Shown: positions 45,309 through 56,984 of the stretch, in pieces
How the letters are laid out: each line of letters opens with the position of its first letter
How positions within the stretch are numbered: the stretch's first letter is position 1
Origin: Tuctoria greenei
Taxonomy: Eukaryota; Streptophyta; Magnoliopsida; Poales; Poaceae
Direction of reading: 5' to 3'
DNA length: 64,000 nucleotides
Assembly: GCA_036927565.1 (NCBI GenBank)
Contig: JAYESD010000003.1
Span: 95,961,591 to 96,025,590 of the forward strand
Notes under the pieces: generated by a model
Databases searched by the model: none
The model's input: only the letters and a program-made list of their open reading frames with translations
What the model was told of the DNA's origin: nothing
Made by a program: the position numbers and the translations under genes

Positions 45309-47273
45309 ACCAAGAGAGATCTTGTGATCGAGTATGCACTACATGCATACTTGATCTTCTCCTTGTCAAAGATGCCACGTTTAGATGTACTCTTGCTCTT
45401 TGCCATGTTAAGATCATTTTTTTAAGTTAAGCACTAGGTTGGCACATTTGCAAGTTTTAGTGTTCGCCTCTAGATTAGACAAGTTTGAGCTTGTTGAGGT
45501 GGAAGAGGGAATACTTGACTTGAGAGTTGAGAATTGGGCCTAAAGATTCGCATGAGTTTTGTTCAAGCCCACAAGCTCATCTTTGAGCACAACATTCGAA
45601 CTCTTGAGGCTTGAGGAAGCCTACTTGCATTTCGCAAGTTCAAGTTCAAGTTCCTTGTTCTTCTCCCTTTCAAGCTGGAGGAGCTTCTCAAGATCAAGAT
45701 TCTTTTGCTTCTCTTTGACATGAAATTAATCTTGTTCCTCAAGAAGTTCCTCCTTGTCTAAGATTTCATCAGAGAACCTTTTCATTTTAATTATGGCACT
45801 TTTACTCAATCCTTCAAACATGTACTTATTCTCTCTAGCACTATCAAAATCCTCATCTTTAATAGAATGCAAGGAGATTTTAGATTTAACCTTTCGCTTT
45901 CCCTCCTTCGCCATGAAGCATGTGTTACTTGATATGTACCACTCTCCCTTGTTTGGCAAGAGAATCTTCTCCATCGTTGGCTTCTTGATGGTGACGGTTG
46001 CCACTCCCGCCTCATCATTGGAGAAGGACTCATCGTTGGAGTCCCACTCTTTACCAACATGAGTGTGCCCATGTGCTTTGTTTTTTTTGAACATATTTCT
46101 TTCTTGAGGCTTCTTGTCCTTGTTCTTCTTCTTCTTGCCCTCTTTCTTTTCATATGGACAAATCACAATGAAGTGCCCATACTCACCATAATGATAGAAA
46201 TCTCTTGAGCTTTACTTGCTCTTGTCATTGCCCTTGCTCTCATAGTTTGACCCTCTTATTTTCTTTATTATTCTTTGGAATCTTTTGATGAAGAAGACCA
46301 ACTCCTCATCGTCCATTTTGGTGCTCCCTTCTTCTTCACTTTCATCATTGTTGCTTGAAGCTTTCACTTCTTTGCCTTGGGACTTGGGTGAGGCTTTGAG
46401 AGCGACACCCTTCTTCTTGGAGGATGTGACCATGGCAAGGTCTTTGACGTGGTGTGCTTCCATCTCCATCATCTCATGGTTGATGATCTTGCCAAGAAAC
46501 TCATTCGGAATCATTTTGTGGAAATTTGAACTCTCACGGATGAGTGTTCAAAGTGTCACATTATGAGGCATGAAAACTCTTTCATCCTTTTGACCACATC
46601 ATGGTTTGTCCACTTCTTGCATTCGTACGCTCAAATCCTATTCATGTGCAATCTTGAGTGTGTCCCAAATCTCTTGGGCTTGCTCCAACCTATCCACTTT
46701 GTTGAATTCTTCTTAACTCAAGGACAAGTTGAGCACGGCTGCCGCTTGAGCATTGCGATGGATTTGTTGTTCTTGCTATGGGGTTAGCTTTTCATCATCC
46801 ACGGGGATATCTACACCTGTACAAACGTATGTCAAAGTGTAGGATTGAGATAAATAAGATGCAACTTCATGTTGTGTTTCCACATGGTATAGTTAGTGCC
46901 ATAAAAATGTTGAGGTTTGTCCATAGGAATATATATGTAGTTGGAATGCGAGTTCAAGCGCTCATAGTTAAAAGGATCTTGCATGTAGTCCGATTCTCCT
47001 TCTCAAGCCTTCTCCTCCTCTTGGCTTCATCTCTTGCCCTTTTAAGAAGGTCTACAAGGCGCTTCACTTCTCTTTCTTCATCTTCGGTCTCGCCATCAAA
47101 GGGAGGAGGCTTTTGTTTGCCCTTGGTGGTATCTCAAAGGGAGGAGGCTGATTGGATCCTTGTTCGCTGCTACCACTATTCTTGACTGTGCCAGTGGTGT
47201 CGATGATCGGCATCTCCTTCTCACCGTTTCCCCCCATCTCCTCTCCAAGCGGTTAAGCTTTTTGGGATACATA
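45309..47273 (-). pseudogene. gag: Sire-2 gag (minus strand)
   Basis: This is the Gag of the outer Sirevirus, collinear with the Sire-1 gag. Recognisable parts are NEFLGKIINHEMMEMEAHHV, KKKGVALKASPKSQGKE, DDEELVFFIKRFQRII and a degenerate zinc knuckle (FYHYGEYGHFIVICP near 46190, with two Cys lost). After it come the Lys-rich KKKNKDKKPQER segment, FMAKEGKRKVKSK and the coiled-coil part before 45430. The N-terminal third (46600-47270) is heavily broken. It continues on the other side of Ty3-C at 18705. Confidence 0.88.
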
Positions 47274-47286
47274 GGCTCTTATACCA
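47274..47286 (-). other. Sire-2 primer-binding site (Met-tRNA, one mismatch)
   Basis: TGGTATAAGAGCC on the minus strand, against the usual TGGTATCAGAGCC, next to the LTR end at 47289. Confidence 0.85.
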
Positions 47287-48039
47287 ATTGAAATTTGCCT
47301 AGATGGGGTGAATAAGCGAAAAACCTGAAATTTAACTTAATAAAAGCTAATCAGTAAGCAGAGTGTGGACTAGTACGGCCTGGGGGCAGACTAGTCCAGT
47401 CACAGAAGAATAATGCAAAAAATTTGAGATGTTTAGGAGTTGCTCAGTGATCAACAAATGAACTATGAAGAGCAATAACCTAGCAATCTAGTGGAGAAGT
47501 TAAACAAAGAAAAAATGACTAGATCTAGGTTGATCGCAATATTGAGGTGAAGAACGTGAAGAACCCTAAAGTGTGCTAGCAAAGAAAAGTAGACAAATCA
47601 AGAGCACAAGAAACAAGATTTATACCATAGTTCAGCTTCACGGATAAGCCTATATCCATATTGAGGAGCCCACAAAAGAGCAGGGTTTCACTCAACCCTT
47701 TCCTCCCCAAGCCACCATGAAGGTCGGCTTGTTCTTCCACTAAATCATGGGGGAAACCACAAGATCCGTAGAGCAACTCACAATCAAAGGCTCCCACAAG
47801 TTTACATCTCAATGAGATCACGAATCAACACCCACACATACTCAAATCAACGAATCAAACTGAGAGAATCAACCAAGAGCTCAAGTCAATGCACACCCTT
47901 CTCTATTCTCTCCCAAATCTCACAAATCCTCAAGATTTACTCTTAGGACTCAAAGAATCAAAGAGAAAGCGATAGGAGGGCTCTTGGAAGGCTTTGACAA
48001 CACTAGGGTTTGAGAGTGGGCCTTTGAGGCTCAGAAGAT

Positions 48040-48051
48040 CCATTTTTATAG
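48040..48051 (-). promoter_or_regulatory. TATA box in the Sire-2 LTR
   Basis: CCTATAAAAATG on the minus strand, about 40 bp downstream of the first motif of the array. Confidence 0.7.
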
Positions 48052-48089
48052 GGGTCCTAGAAATTAGTCGTTAGCACCAGAAAAAGTGT

Positions 48090-48610
48090 GGAATAGTCCG
48101 ATCTTGCACCCTAGACTAGTCCAGCATGTGGGGACCAATGATGTCACCCTTGAACAATCACAAAGTCTCCTGCCACCTTTTGAATTCAAGCGGTCACAAC
48201 ACCACAGACTAGTCCGTCCAAGAATGGACTAGTCCCATCTCAAACAAGACCTTTTGTTTCGGTTCAGAACGAACAAGTCTGGTCCACCGTACTAGTCCGA
48301 CCCCAAAGGGCGGACAAGTTTGGTTATCCAGGACTTAGTCCTGACAGCCACCTCCAAGTCCACAATGGACTAGTTTGACCTGAAACAGACTAGTCTGAAC
48401 TCATAAAGAAACTACTTTTTCGGTCAAAAACAGACTAGTTAGATTGAGCGGACTAGTCTGCCCGCCAGGGCAGACTAGTCCGCTCCTTTAGTACTTAGTC
48501 CTAGAAGGACTCAGACACACTCACTATGTACTAGTTCTTCCCCAAACGGACAAGTCCGAACTCACAAAGAACCTCTTGGTCCTCCTAACAATGGATCAGT
48601 CTGATGTGGC
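48090..48610. promoter_or_regulatory. CGGACTAGTCCG motif array in the Sire-2 LTR
   Basis: A dozen or more degenerate copies are present, for example AGACTAGTCCAGC (48112), CAGACTAGTCCG (48207), GCGGACTAGTCTG (48448), CAGACTAGTCCG (48471) and CGGACAAGTCCGAAC (48547). Confidence 0.85.
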
Positions 48611-48685
48611 CGGACTTTCATCAAAACGGATCAGTATTGTCATTAATCATCAAAACTCACACGGATTAGCCTAGATGCACTTTCA

Positions 48686-49245
48686 CCCCGAGAAGATCTT
48701 ATCCTTGTACATGATCGAAGGTGTTATGGCCACCCATTGCCTCTGACCGTGGCTTGAAGACTCGTTGTCTTGCTGTGCCGATCGCCATAGGCTAAGCGTA
48801 GTTGCTGATGATGGTAGGGAATGTCCCATCTGTCGTTTTGCCGCATTCTACCTTGTCAACAGCGTGGGGCAGCACTGCACTGCCTTCACTGTGAGGTGAT
48901 AGGGCACATTGGCACTTGATAGGGTCGTGCGCCATGCCCGTGCGCCTGGAGAAGGCGCGTGTCTTCAATACATGACTCGGATAGGGCATGCCACCCTTTA
49001 CTTTGTGACCTTCAGCCCAGAGCAGGCTGTAGGACGCGTGGAAGCACCAGAGCCTACCTCTGTGGGGGAGGCCCGACCCCATCCTATGGGATACGTGGCG
49101 GTTTCAGAGCCCACCCCTGAGGAGATGCGAGGTCCAGCTCTGAAGGACACGTGGTGACCCCGAATCCTACCTCTGCGGAGGAGGCCGGCTCAGAGCCGCT
49201 GGCCAAGTGTGAGGAACCCAACGGTTACAGGGGATGCCCTACTTT
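48686..49245 (-). mobile_element. Tat-type LTR fragment, host of Sire-2
   Basis: On the minus strand it matches the middle of the Tat F LTR in plan (CCTATCACCTCACAGTGAAG against CCAATCGCATCACAGTGAAT, followed by a GCGGCAAAACGACAG-like stretch). Both ends are cut, by the Ty3-E LTR at 49246 and by Sire-2 at 48685. Its ORFs have no family resemblance. Confidence 0.65.
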
Positions 49246-50134
49246 TGATGAGAGATGTTGGCGGTGAACGAATTTGGTGGAGGTCGACGTTGGCTGCATG
49301 ACTACCACAACTAGAATGGTGTGGCACCTTGAGCAACAGTTACACCGTCTCCTGATAACTACGATTTGGGTGGAGGTCGACGTTGTGCTACCCGACTACA
49401 ACAACCACAAGGGTGTTGTGCCTTAGCGATAGTTACACCGGCTCCTGTTGTTGCTGTTCTTGCCGTGCCAAGAACAGCCTTGAACCTACAAGCAATCAAA
49501 GAACAAGCAAGAACGAGATAACAAGCAAACACTCACGGGTGTGATAAGTTGTGGTTCTGATTCAAATAATTGGAAGGTCTTGTCGACAATTGCGTTACAA
49601 GGAAGTAGCAATGGCTAAGTTACAGAAAACAAAACCCAAGTTATTCCTATGGCTACTAGTTGCTTATATAGAGGAGGAAGACTAGAACTCAGGATGGAGT
49701 CACGAGTATTGTTTGGCCTTTTCTGGGCAGCTCAAGCGACATCTGCCTTTGATTCTTGATCCAATCAAAAGTATACAAAGAGGCGTTTCCAGCAAGTACT
49801 TATTTGCATTAAACAACCATGGCCGTTGAAAGTTATGCCCCTTTTAAGCTGGTACTTGCTGCAGTTACGAGGACCCCTTGGGTGGAGCAGTCTTCATTGC
49901 ATTAATCCCTCCATTCCTCCTAGCTGGATCAATTCCCAAGCACCTAATAATAACATGGTCATCATAAGGCTTTAATAGTTCTCCATTTGAAGGATAATTA
50001 GTTTGAACAGCCAGGAATGAATTCACCTAATAATTAAGTTCACATGCACGAGCGCGTGTCATGGAACCTTGATTAGGAGCAGTGGTGAATGGGCTGCTTT
50101 AGTGGTTGTATCAATGGTAGCGATGTCCTCATCA
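49246..50134 (-). mobile_element. Ty3-E 3' LTR (about 890 bp, minus orientation)
   Basis: On the minus strand it begins TGATGAGGACATC and ends CATCTCTCATCA. It follows the Ty3-B LTR plan, including the GATTGCTTG(C/T)AGG and GTGTAAC(T)ATCGCTAAGG stretches. A 93-bp stretch containing GGTGGAGGTCGACGTT is duplicated in tandem (from about 49276 and 49369). Confidence 0.8.
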
Positions 50135-50616
50135 TCCTCCGCTTCTTGCAATTGAGTCGTCCTCGACTCAAATGTGTCTTCCTCGCCCACATATGATTTT
50201 AAATCTACGATATTAAAAGAGGAAGTAACCCAAAAATGTGCAGGCAACTCAATTTCATATGCATTATCATTAATTTTTCGAAGCACTTTGAAGGGTCCAA
50301 CAGCTTTTGGTAGCAATTTAGATTTTCTCAAATCAGGAAATCCATCCTTTCTCAAATGCACCCAAACCAAATCACCAGGTTCAAAAGTAACATGCTTTCT
50401 ACCCTTGCTACCAGCTTGTTGATACTTAGCGTTCATGCTCACAATATTTGCTTTAGTTTGCTCATGTATTTTAAGAATTAATTCAGCACGGCGAGAAGCA
50501 TCAAAATTCAGTTTCTGTGAAGGTGGTAGAGCCAAAAGATCAATGGGAGCACGAGGGATAAAACCATATACTATCAGAAAAGGGCACAATTTAGTAGTAG
50601 AATGCAGCGAACGATT
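50135..50616 (-). pseudogene. pol: Ty3-E integrase C-terminal part (minus strand)
   Basis: The reading is close to the end of Ty3-B pol: YNRSLHSTTKLCPFLIVYGF, PRAPIDLLALPP, KHVTFEPGDLVWVHLRKDGFPDLR, VGPFKVLRKINDNAYEIELP and SYVGEEDTFESRTTQ. It reads openly into the LTR and ends near 50059. It is cut on the upstream side by Tat F at 50617-50621. Confidence 0.93.
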
Positions 50617-50621
50617 GTAAA
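50617..50621. repeat. presumed target-site copy GTAAA (Tat F, left)
   Basis: Five bases before the Tat F LTR. The partner lies outside the window. Confidence 0.4.
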
Positions 50622-51657
50622 TGTCGGTACCCTGCAGACCGGGTACCCTCGCACACAGGATAAAGACACTTGGGCATGTCCGAGGGTGCCATGTGTCCCG
50701 AAGGTGCTGAGGCCTCAACCTCCCGCAAGATCCAGCCCCGGTGCTGCCACGTGGGACTCGAAGAATGGGATTTGGACCCTCAGGAGAGACGGCCTCCCAA
50801 GGCGCCACACGTTGGGATGGGACCTCGTACAACCTCCACAGAGAGCTCCAGGGCTGCCGCATAGCCTGGAGCGCCCGACCAGGCACCCTTCTTCAGGGAA
50901 AAGCGCGGAGCTGACACAAACCATGGGGAGCCCTGGAGCTACCACGCGTCACGAAGGACCGTGGCTAGCCTCCCCAGCGAGGACCTGCTACGACGCTGCC
51001 ACGTGTCCTGCAGCTCGCCCCACACGGTAAGGTGCTGGAGTTAAAAGATGGTGCGCTCCGCTCAGGTCAAGCATTGAAGATCTGCACCCACCTCCGACAC
51101 ATGACGCAGAGCAAGCCAACGGTCAGAGACCGCTATGCCCAATCGCATCACAGTGAATGCGCTGCAGGACTACCCCACTTAGCAAAGTGGGTAGCTTGCG
51201 GCAACAAAACAAGCTGACAGGACACCTTCTGCCACCATTAGCAGTGGTGCATGGACCACTGACAAGGGAGGCAGCAAGACGACGAGTCTTTAGTGCCACA
51301 CTCAAAGGAAGCTTATGCGAGAAGCCTTAGATCTTTAGGATAAGATCACCCTGAGACCACGTGTTGGGCCCCAAGGCCCCACTTGTAAGGCGTCCGATCT
51401 TGGTTATAAAAGGCCCACCGATACAAGGGACCAGACTCAGAATCCCGGATACACACACATGCATACACACTCACTAGCAATTCAGTCCACCGTGGAGTAG
51501 GGTGTTACGCTCCTTGCGGCCCGAACCACGTAAAAACCACTATCTCTAACTCCTCTGGCTAGAACACTTGATTGAGGCCTAAGCCCTACCGAACAAAGAA
51601 CCTCCACAGACTGCTCCTTATCAGATCCTGGGGAAGTGTCGCTCTAACACTTCGACA
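50622..51657 (+). mobile_element. Tat F 5' LTR (1036 bp)
   Basis: It begins TGTCGGTACCC and ends CTAACACTTCGACA, next to a Tat-type primer region. The TATA box TATAAAAGG is at 51405-51413. It cuts the Ty3-E integrase. Confidence 0.9.
51405..51413 (+). promoter_or_regulatory. TATA box in the Tat F LTR
   Basis: TATAAAAGG in a GC-rich LTR, about 250 bp before the LTR end. Confidence 0.7.
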
Positions 51658-51677
51658 TTTGGCACGCCAGGTAGGGG
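51658..51677 (+). other. Tat F primer-binding region
   Basis: TTTGGCACGCCAGGTAGGGG directly follows the LTR, close to the TTGGCGCGCCAGGTAGGGG seen after the LTRs of grass Tat elements. Confidence 0.8.
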
Positions 51678-51715
51678 CTTTTTCCCTAAAAAAAGTGTTA
51701 GCGATTTCATCAATC

Positions 51716-52659
51716 ATGGTGTTCATCAAGCCTTCGAGTAGCAGCAAGATCGAGCCACAAGAGGTCGACCAACGTGTCGACAAAGACGTGGAGATGGAGT
51801 TCCAAAGGCTGGAACGCGCCGTGGAAATAGTCCACCAGGCTTTGAACTTCGACCTCAACGGCGACCATGAGCATCGCAAAGCACTCCACGTCATCTGTGG
51901 AGGATCTTTAGAACCCGCATCCAGGAATGTGGTCAAGACCCTGTGTCGGGCAATGGCTTCGAAAGCCTCTACACATGCCCTGGCGCCGCATCACAGATGG
52001 ATGGAGACGCCGATCAGCTTCGACGCCTCCGACAGCCCCAAGAGCATGGCTGGAGTCGGGCAGCTGCCCCTCCTCGTCGCCCCCACCATTGCAAATGTGA
52101 AGTTCTACCACGTCCTGGTAGATAGTGGAGCCGACCTCAACCTCATCAGCCATGCGGTCTTCGACAAGTTGAAGATTCCTGTGTCCAAGCTCGCCCCGTT
52201 GAGACCATTCTCGGGGGTAGGACCGGAGAGTGTTATCCCATATGGTGCATCCACCTCTGGGTGACCCTCGGGACACCCGAGAACTTCAGTACGGAGAATA
52301 TCCTATTTGATGTCACGGAGGTTAGCCTCCCCTACCACGCCATTATCGGTAGGCCAGCCCTGTACAGGTTTATGGCTGTAGCCCATTACGGCTACATCGT
52401 CCTCAAGATGCCGACATCCTCTGGCATCCTCAAGATCTGCAGCGACCGCGCTGCTGCGGTGACAGCATGGAGAAGCTCCGAGCACTGGCAACAGCCCCAA
52501 CACCTGACCCGAGCGATGCTGGACCGAGTCAGCCTCCGCCAGACCCACGCGCACACAGTCACACCATTGCACCATGAGTGCAGCCCGAAGACGTGCCCAT
52601 CAAGGAAATCCGGATTGGCTCTAATGCAGCCCAGACCACTCGTATCACGGGGAATCTAG
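51716..52659 (+). pseudogene. pol: Tat F gag remnant and protease
   Basis: From ATG at 51716 (MVFIKPSSSSKIE) only about 100 codons precede the protease, so nearly all of gag is deleted. The protease has VKFYHVLVDSGADLNLISH (DSGA present) and, after a frame change at about 52260, SLPYHAIIGRPALYRFMAV. The usual KEIRIGSN-type linker to RT is readable near 52600-52720 and is broken by a TGA at 52719-52721 where Trp is expected. Confidence 0.88.
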
Positions 52660-52733
52660 ACAGCGAGCAGGAATCAAAGCTCACCGCTTTCCCGCGTGCT
52701 AATGTTGACGTCTTCGCATGACAGCAGTCGCAG

Positions 52734-53270
52734 ATGCCAGGTATCCCCAAGGAGGTGATCGAGCACCATCTGAAGATGCCAGAAATCAAGAAGCTCCACG
52801 ATGCCGGCTTCATACGAGAGGTTCACCATCCCAGATGGTTGGCCAATCCTGTTGCTGTCCCCAAGGCTAGTGGTAAGCTCCGGATGTGCATCAACTACAC
52901 CAACCTCAATAAGGCATGTCCTAAAGATCCTTTCACTCTTCCTAGAATCGATCAAATAGTAGATTCAACCTCAGGATGCGATATGCTATGCTTTCTAGAT
53001 GCCTACTCAGGGTTTCACCAAATCCCAATGTCTAGAGAGGACGAAGAACATACCACATTTACAACCGAAGATGGCCTTTACTGCTATGTCTCCATGCATT
53101 ACTATCTTAAGAATGCCCTCCCCACCTTTGTACGAGCTATGCATAAAACATTTGGGGACCTCAGTCGGGACCTAGTAGAGGTATATGTCGATGATATTGT
53201 AGTAAAGATCCACACACATACATCATTACTAGAAAACCTTGCCCTATTCTTTGATAGATTATGAACCACA
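52734..53270 (+). pseudogene. pol: Tat F reverse transcriptase
   Basis: Tat-type RT with AGFIREVHHPRWLANPVAVPK, LRMCINYTNLNKACPKDPF, LPRIDQIVDST, CFLDAYSGFHQIPM and YVDD at 53184-53195. About 30 residues expected between HHLKMP and EIKKLHDAGF are missing. MHYYLKNALPTFVRAM stands where the family has a PFGLKNA motif. The frame ends at 53263. Confidence 0.93.
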
Positions 53271-54540
53271 CACACGAAGCTCAATCCCGACAAGGGCGTA
53301 TTCAAAGTCAAAGCAGGGAAGCTCCTTGGTTTCTTGGTCTCACACCGAGGGATTGAGGCCAACCCAGGGAAGATCAAGGCGGTGGAGCTGATGCGGCCCC
53401 CAGCCCACATCAAGGATGTGCAGAAGCTTGCAGGGTGCTTGGCAGTGCTCAGCCGGTTTATCTCTAGGCTGGCTGAGCGGGCCCTCCAATTCTTCAAACT
53501 CCTGCGCCAGTCCGGACCATTCGTCTGGATCGAAGAAGATGAGAAGGCGTTCCGCGAGTTAAAGCAACAGCTCATGATGCTGCCAATAATGGTGGCACCG
53601 GAGCCTAAGGAGCCCCTATACCTCTACGTCGCCGCCACAACAGAGGTGGTAAGCATGGTTTTGGTTGCAGAGTGGGCCGGTCACCAGTAGCCCTGATGAA
53701 AGGAAGGTGCCCCTACCGCTGATTCTGAGCCCCAAGGCTTCGAGCTTGCAGGGGAGCCTAACAACCAAGGAGGCTCTGGGTCCCAACCCCTAGAGGATGT
53801 CCAGGTCCCCCAAGGGGGCCCCAGAGAGCAAGGAGCATCTAGGTCCCAACCCCTAAAGGATGAACGGGTCCCCCAAGGGGGCCTTAGAGAGCATGGAGCC
53901 TCTAGATCCCAGCCCCCAGAGGGTGTCTGGGTTCCCTAAGGGGGCCCCGGAGAGCAAGGAGCCTCTAGGTCTCGGCCTCCAGAGGATGTGCGGCCCCCCC
54001 AAGGGGGCCCGAAGAGCAAAGAGCCTCTAGGTCCTAACCTTCATAGGATGTCTGGGTCCCCAAGGGGGCCCCGGAGAGCAAGGAGCCTCTAGGTCCCAGC
54101 CCCCTGAGGATGTTCGGGTCCCCCTAGGGCGGCTCGAAGGTCAAGAAGCCTTTGGGTCCCAGCCCCCAAAGGAAGCGCCAGGCCTTGGAGACATGGAGTC
54201 TCCGAACCCGGAGCAGAGGGAAGAAGGTGCGCCGGATTCCCTGAGAAGGACCCGAACCATCAAACACCCGGTCTGCTTCATCAGCGAAGTCCTACATGAA
54301 GCGAAAACAAGGTACCTTGAGGTGCACAAGCTGCTCTATGTGATACTAATTGCATCGAGGAAGCTCCACCATTACTTTCAGGCGCACAGAGTCTCAGTGA
54401 TGACTTCGTTCCCACTGGGGACGGTGTTGCGCAACAGGGAATATTGCCAAATGGGCTGCCGAACTGGCGGAGTTCGAGCTCGACTTCATACCACAACATG
54501 CAATCAAGAGCCAAGCTCTGGCAGACTTCGTTGCTGAGTG
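53271..54540 (+). pseudogene. pol: Tat F first RNase H, split by an in-frame repeat
   Basis: The connection region reads FLVSHRGIEANPGKIKAVE, VQKLAGCLAVLSRFISRLAER and PFVWIEEDEKAFRELKQQL. RNase H starts with LYLYVAATTEVVSMVLVAEW and resumes at 54250 with KHPVCFISEVLHEAKTRYLEVHKLLYVILIASRKLHHYFQAH. Between the halves lies a 63-bp repeat array. There are stops at 53688 and 53938 and frame changes near 54000 and 54410. Confidence 0.88.
53760..54180 (+). repeat. 63-bp (21-codon) tandem repeat inside the RNase H region
   Basis: Six to seven units of the type CAAGGGGGCC-CGGAGAGCAAGGAGCCTC-TAGGTCCCAGCC-CC-GAGGATGT start at about 53811, 53874, 53937, 54000, 54061 and 54124. The 63-bp period keeps the reading frame; the encoded unit is SRSQPPEDVRVPQGGPREQGA-like. 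Confidence 0.9.
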
Positions 54541-55020
54541 GACTCCTTCGCCAAGCAATCTAGGGGGCCGGTAAATCAGCGAGTCGGAGCCCAGAGCACT
54601 GGCGCTTACCGGGCCTCACTGGACACTCTTCTTCAACAGATCCTCGTGGATGCAAGGGGCAGGAGCTGGTGTACTGCTCACCTCTCCAACTGGGGAGCAG
54701 TCCAAGTACGCGGTGTGCCTTGACTTCAAGGCGACCAACAACATGGCAGAGTACGAAGCCCTCATCTTCGGACTCATAGCTGCGCAGAGTCTCAATGTCC
54801 AGCAGATGCTGGTCAAAGGAGACTCCCAGGTGATCATCAAGCAGGTCCGGGGAGAGTGCTGTTGCAATGACCCACAGCTTGCGGCGTACCTACTACACGT
54901 CAAGAAGTTGGAATCTAGCTTCGAGGCCTTGGACCTTTACAATGTGCCATGTGCTGACAACTCCATCGCCGACACCTTGTCAACCATGGCATCCACGGGA
55001 GCCCCGATCCCTGAGGAGGT
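54541..55020 (+). pseudogene. pol: Tat F second RNase H (archaeal-like type)
   Basis: GAGAGVLLTSPTGEQSKYAVCLDF, NNMAEYEALIFGLIAAQSL, VKGDSQVIIKQVRGE and NSIADTLSTMAS are the hallmarks of the additional RNase H found in Tat elements. The residues expected for catalysis in the AEYEA, GDSQ and ADTLS motifs are present. The first strand is damaged upstream of 54650. Confidence 0.88.
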
Positions 55021-56370
55021 CTTCAGCAGAAGTTGGTGTGGCCAACTACAAGGTCCGCGGGGCCTAACAAAGAAGGGGAGTCTAGCTCCTCAAAGCTGGC
55101 GACCACGGCGGCCCCCGAGGATCTTGTTCGTCACCGGGGACCCCATATTACCCGGCGCCCAAGATCCAGAAGCTCAGAAGAGTCCTAATGCATGGATCAC
55201 AAAGATCTGGGACTATCCGAAGGACAACATCCTCCCAGAGGACCCAATATCTGCTGAGAGGATCGTGAGTATGGCAAAACACAACACACTAGTAGAAGGT
55301 GACCTCTGCCGGCGTGGCACCAATGACGTGCCACTACGGTGCATAACTCGGGAGGAAGGCTGCGACTTGCTCGCAGAGATCCACGAAGGAGAATGCGGGA
55401 ATCATGCAGCCTCCCACACACTGGTTGGCAAAGCCTTCCGGCATGGCTTCTACTGGCTAACAGCACTACAAGACGCCGTCAAGCTCATCAAGAAATGCAA
55501 GGCATGCCAGTTCCACGCCAAGCAAATTCACACTCCGGCGCAGTCGCTACAGATGACACTGCCCTCCTGGCCTTTCGCGGTCTGGGGGCTGGATATCCTA
55601 GGACCCTTCCCCAGGGTAGTCGGAGGGTACCAGTTCCTCTACGTCGCTGTAGACAAGTGCACCAAGTGGCCTGAAGCAGCCCCAGTGATCAACATCAAGA
55701 AGGAGTCTGCAGTCAAGTTCATCAAGTCGATCGTCTATAGGTTCGGGGTCCCGAACAGGATCTTCACCGACAACGGGACCCAATTCACCAGTGCTGCTTT
55801 CCAGGACTACTGCGAAGACCTCGACATCCAAGTTTGTTATGTGTTTGTGGCCCATCCAAAGAGCAACGGTCAAGTCCAAAGAGCCAATGCTGAGATCCTA
55901 AGGGGCCTCAAGATGCGCACGAATAACAACCTGGACAAGCATGGTGCCAAGTGGGTCAACAAACTCCTCTGCGCACTTTGGGCAAGCCGGACATCACCCA
56001 GTCGAGCCACTGCATAAACACCTTTCTTCTTGGTGTACGGGGCCGAGGTCATCCTCCCCCCGGAGATCACAGTAGGCTCACTACGAGGCCGACATTCGAT
56101 GAAGCCTCACATGACCAGCTCCAACGAGAAGATGTCAACCTAGTCAACGAAGCAAGGTGACACGCCACCATTCGAAACGCACACTATCGATAGGCGCTGA
56201 GGCGCTACTAGGAGCGGTTCGTGCAGAGTAGAGAGCTCCAGGCAGGTGACCTGGTGCTGCGCCACATACTTTCTTCAGAAGGGTCGCACAAACTCTCCCC
56301 CAGATGGGAGAGCCCCTTCCGAGTAACACAAGTATCCCACCCTGGGTGCCTCCCTAGCATGAACACTCTG
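55021..56370 (+). pseudogene. pol: Tat F integrase
   Basis: The reading is open from 54650 to 56017. The zinc-binding part is EGECGNHAASHTLVGKAFRHGFYW ... CKACQFHAKQIH. Catalytic core: WGLDILGPFPRV (Asp), FTDNGTQFTS (Asp), and SNGQVQRANAEI where the family has GQVERAN, so the catalytic Glu appears to be Gln. A stop at 56015 is followed by TPFFLVYGAEVILPPEITVGS-like sequence with frame changes. The C-terminal QAGDLVLRHILSSEGSHKLSPRWESPFRV module is near 56235-56325. Confidence 0.92.
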
Positions 56371-56984
56371 CCTCCCTAGCAAACCGGAGTGGGTCGTTCC
56401 CTTATTGTAAAGCCAATCCACTCCTGTGAACACCAATGAGAAGAATTCACTGTCTTACCATATGCTTTGTCTTATGTTCACTTAAATTACCTGTTAATTT
56501 TGTGATCAATTAAGCTAGTCTTGTCTTTCGTATATCATCTTCATATACTTGGTGAAATTTTTTCTATATCGCCCCTAGTCGAGTTATGCAACCCTGCTGC
56601 AGGCGGACGTGTTCGAGGTACCTGCAAGGTGTCTTCGAACCTCACGGCTGCCTACTTGGGGTCCTGTGATGCCAATTGGTCCCCCGCGAAGGCCAACACT
56701 GACCTGGAGGTCCAGAGCGCGCAGCCTGCTTAGCCTGGTCCTGTACCCTAAGCGTGGGCACTTTGCCTCCCAGTGCTATGGCTAAGTACCAAGGACCAGG
56801 ACGCTCACACCCTGAATAAAGGAAGCCGGATCCCGAGCACCAATGCACTGAATTACCCAAACCCCATGTACCAGCCCAGGACTATAAGACATAACAATAC
56901 TCAACAATAAGAAAAGATCACCAGCGAGCAAAACAATATGCACCCCTGTTATGTGTGCAGGACATACAAAGCATGTTGCGACGA
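56371..56984 (+). other. Tat F 3' UTR before the tandem repeats
   Basis: Noncoding sequence following pol. No ORF with family resemblance. Minus-strand frames here are continuations of repeat-driven frames. Confidence 0.6.

Larger units (their letters stand above)
47289..48685 (-). mobile_element. Sire-2 5' LTR (about 1.4 kb, minus orientation)
   Basis: On the minus strand it begins TGAAAGTGCATCTAGGC (48685) and ends GGCAAATTTCA (47289). The plan is the same as the Sire-1 LTR: a motif array at 48090-48610, a TATA box near 48040-48051 and an agreeing downstream region. The flanking 5 bp at 48686 are CCCCG. Confidence 0.92.
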
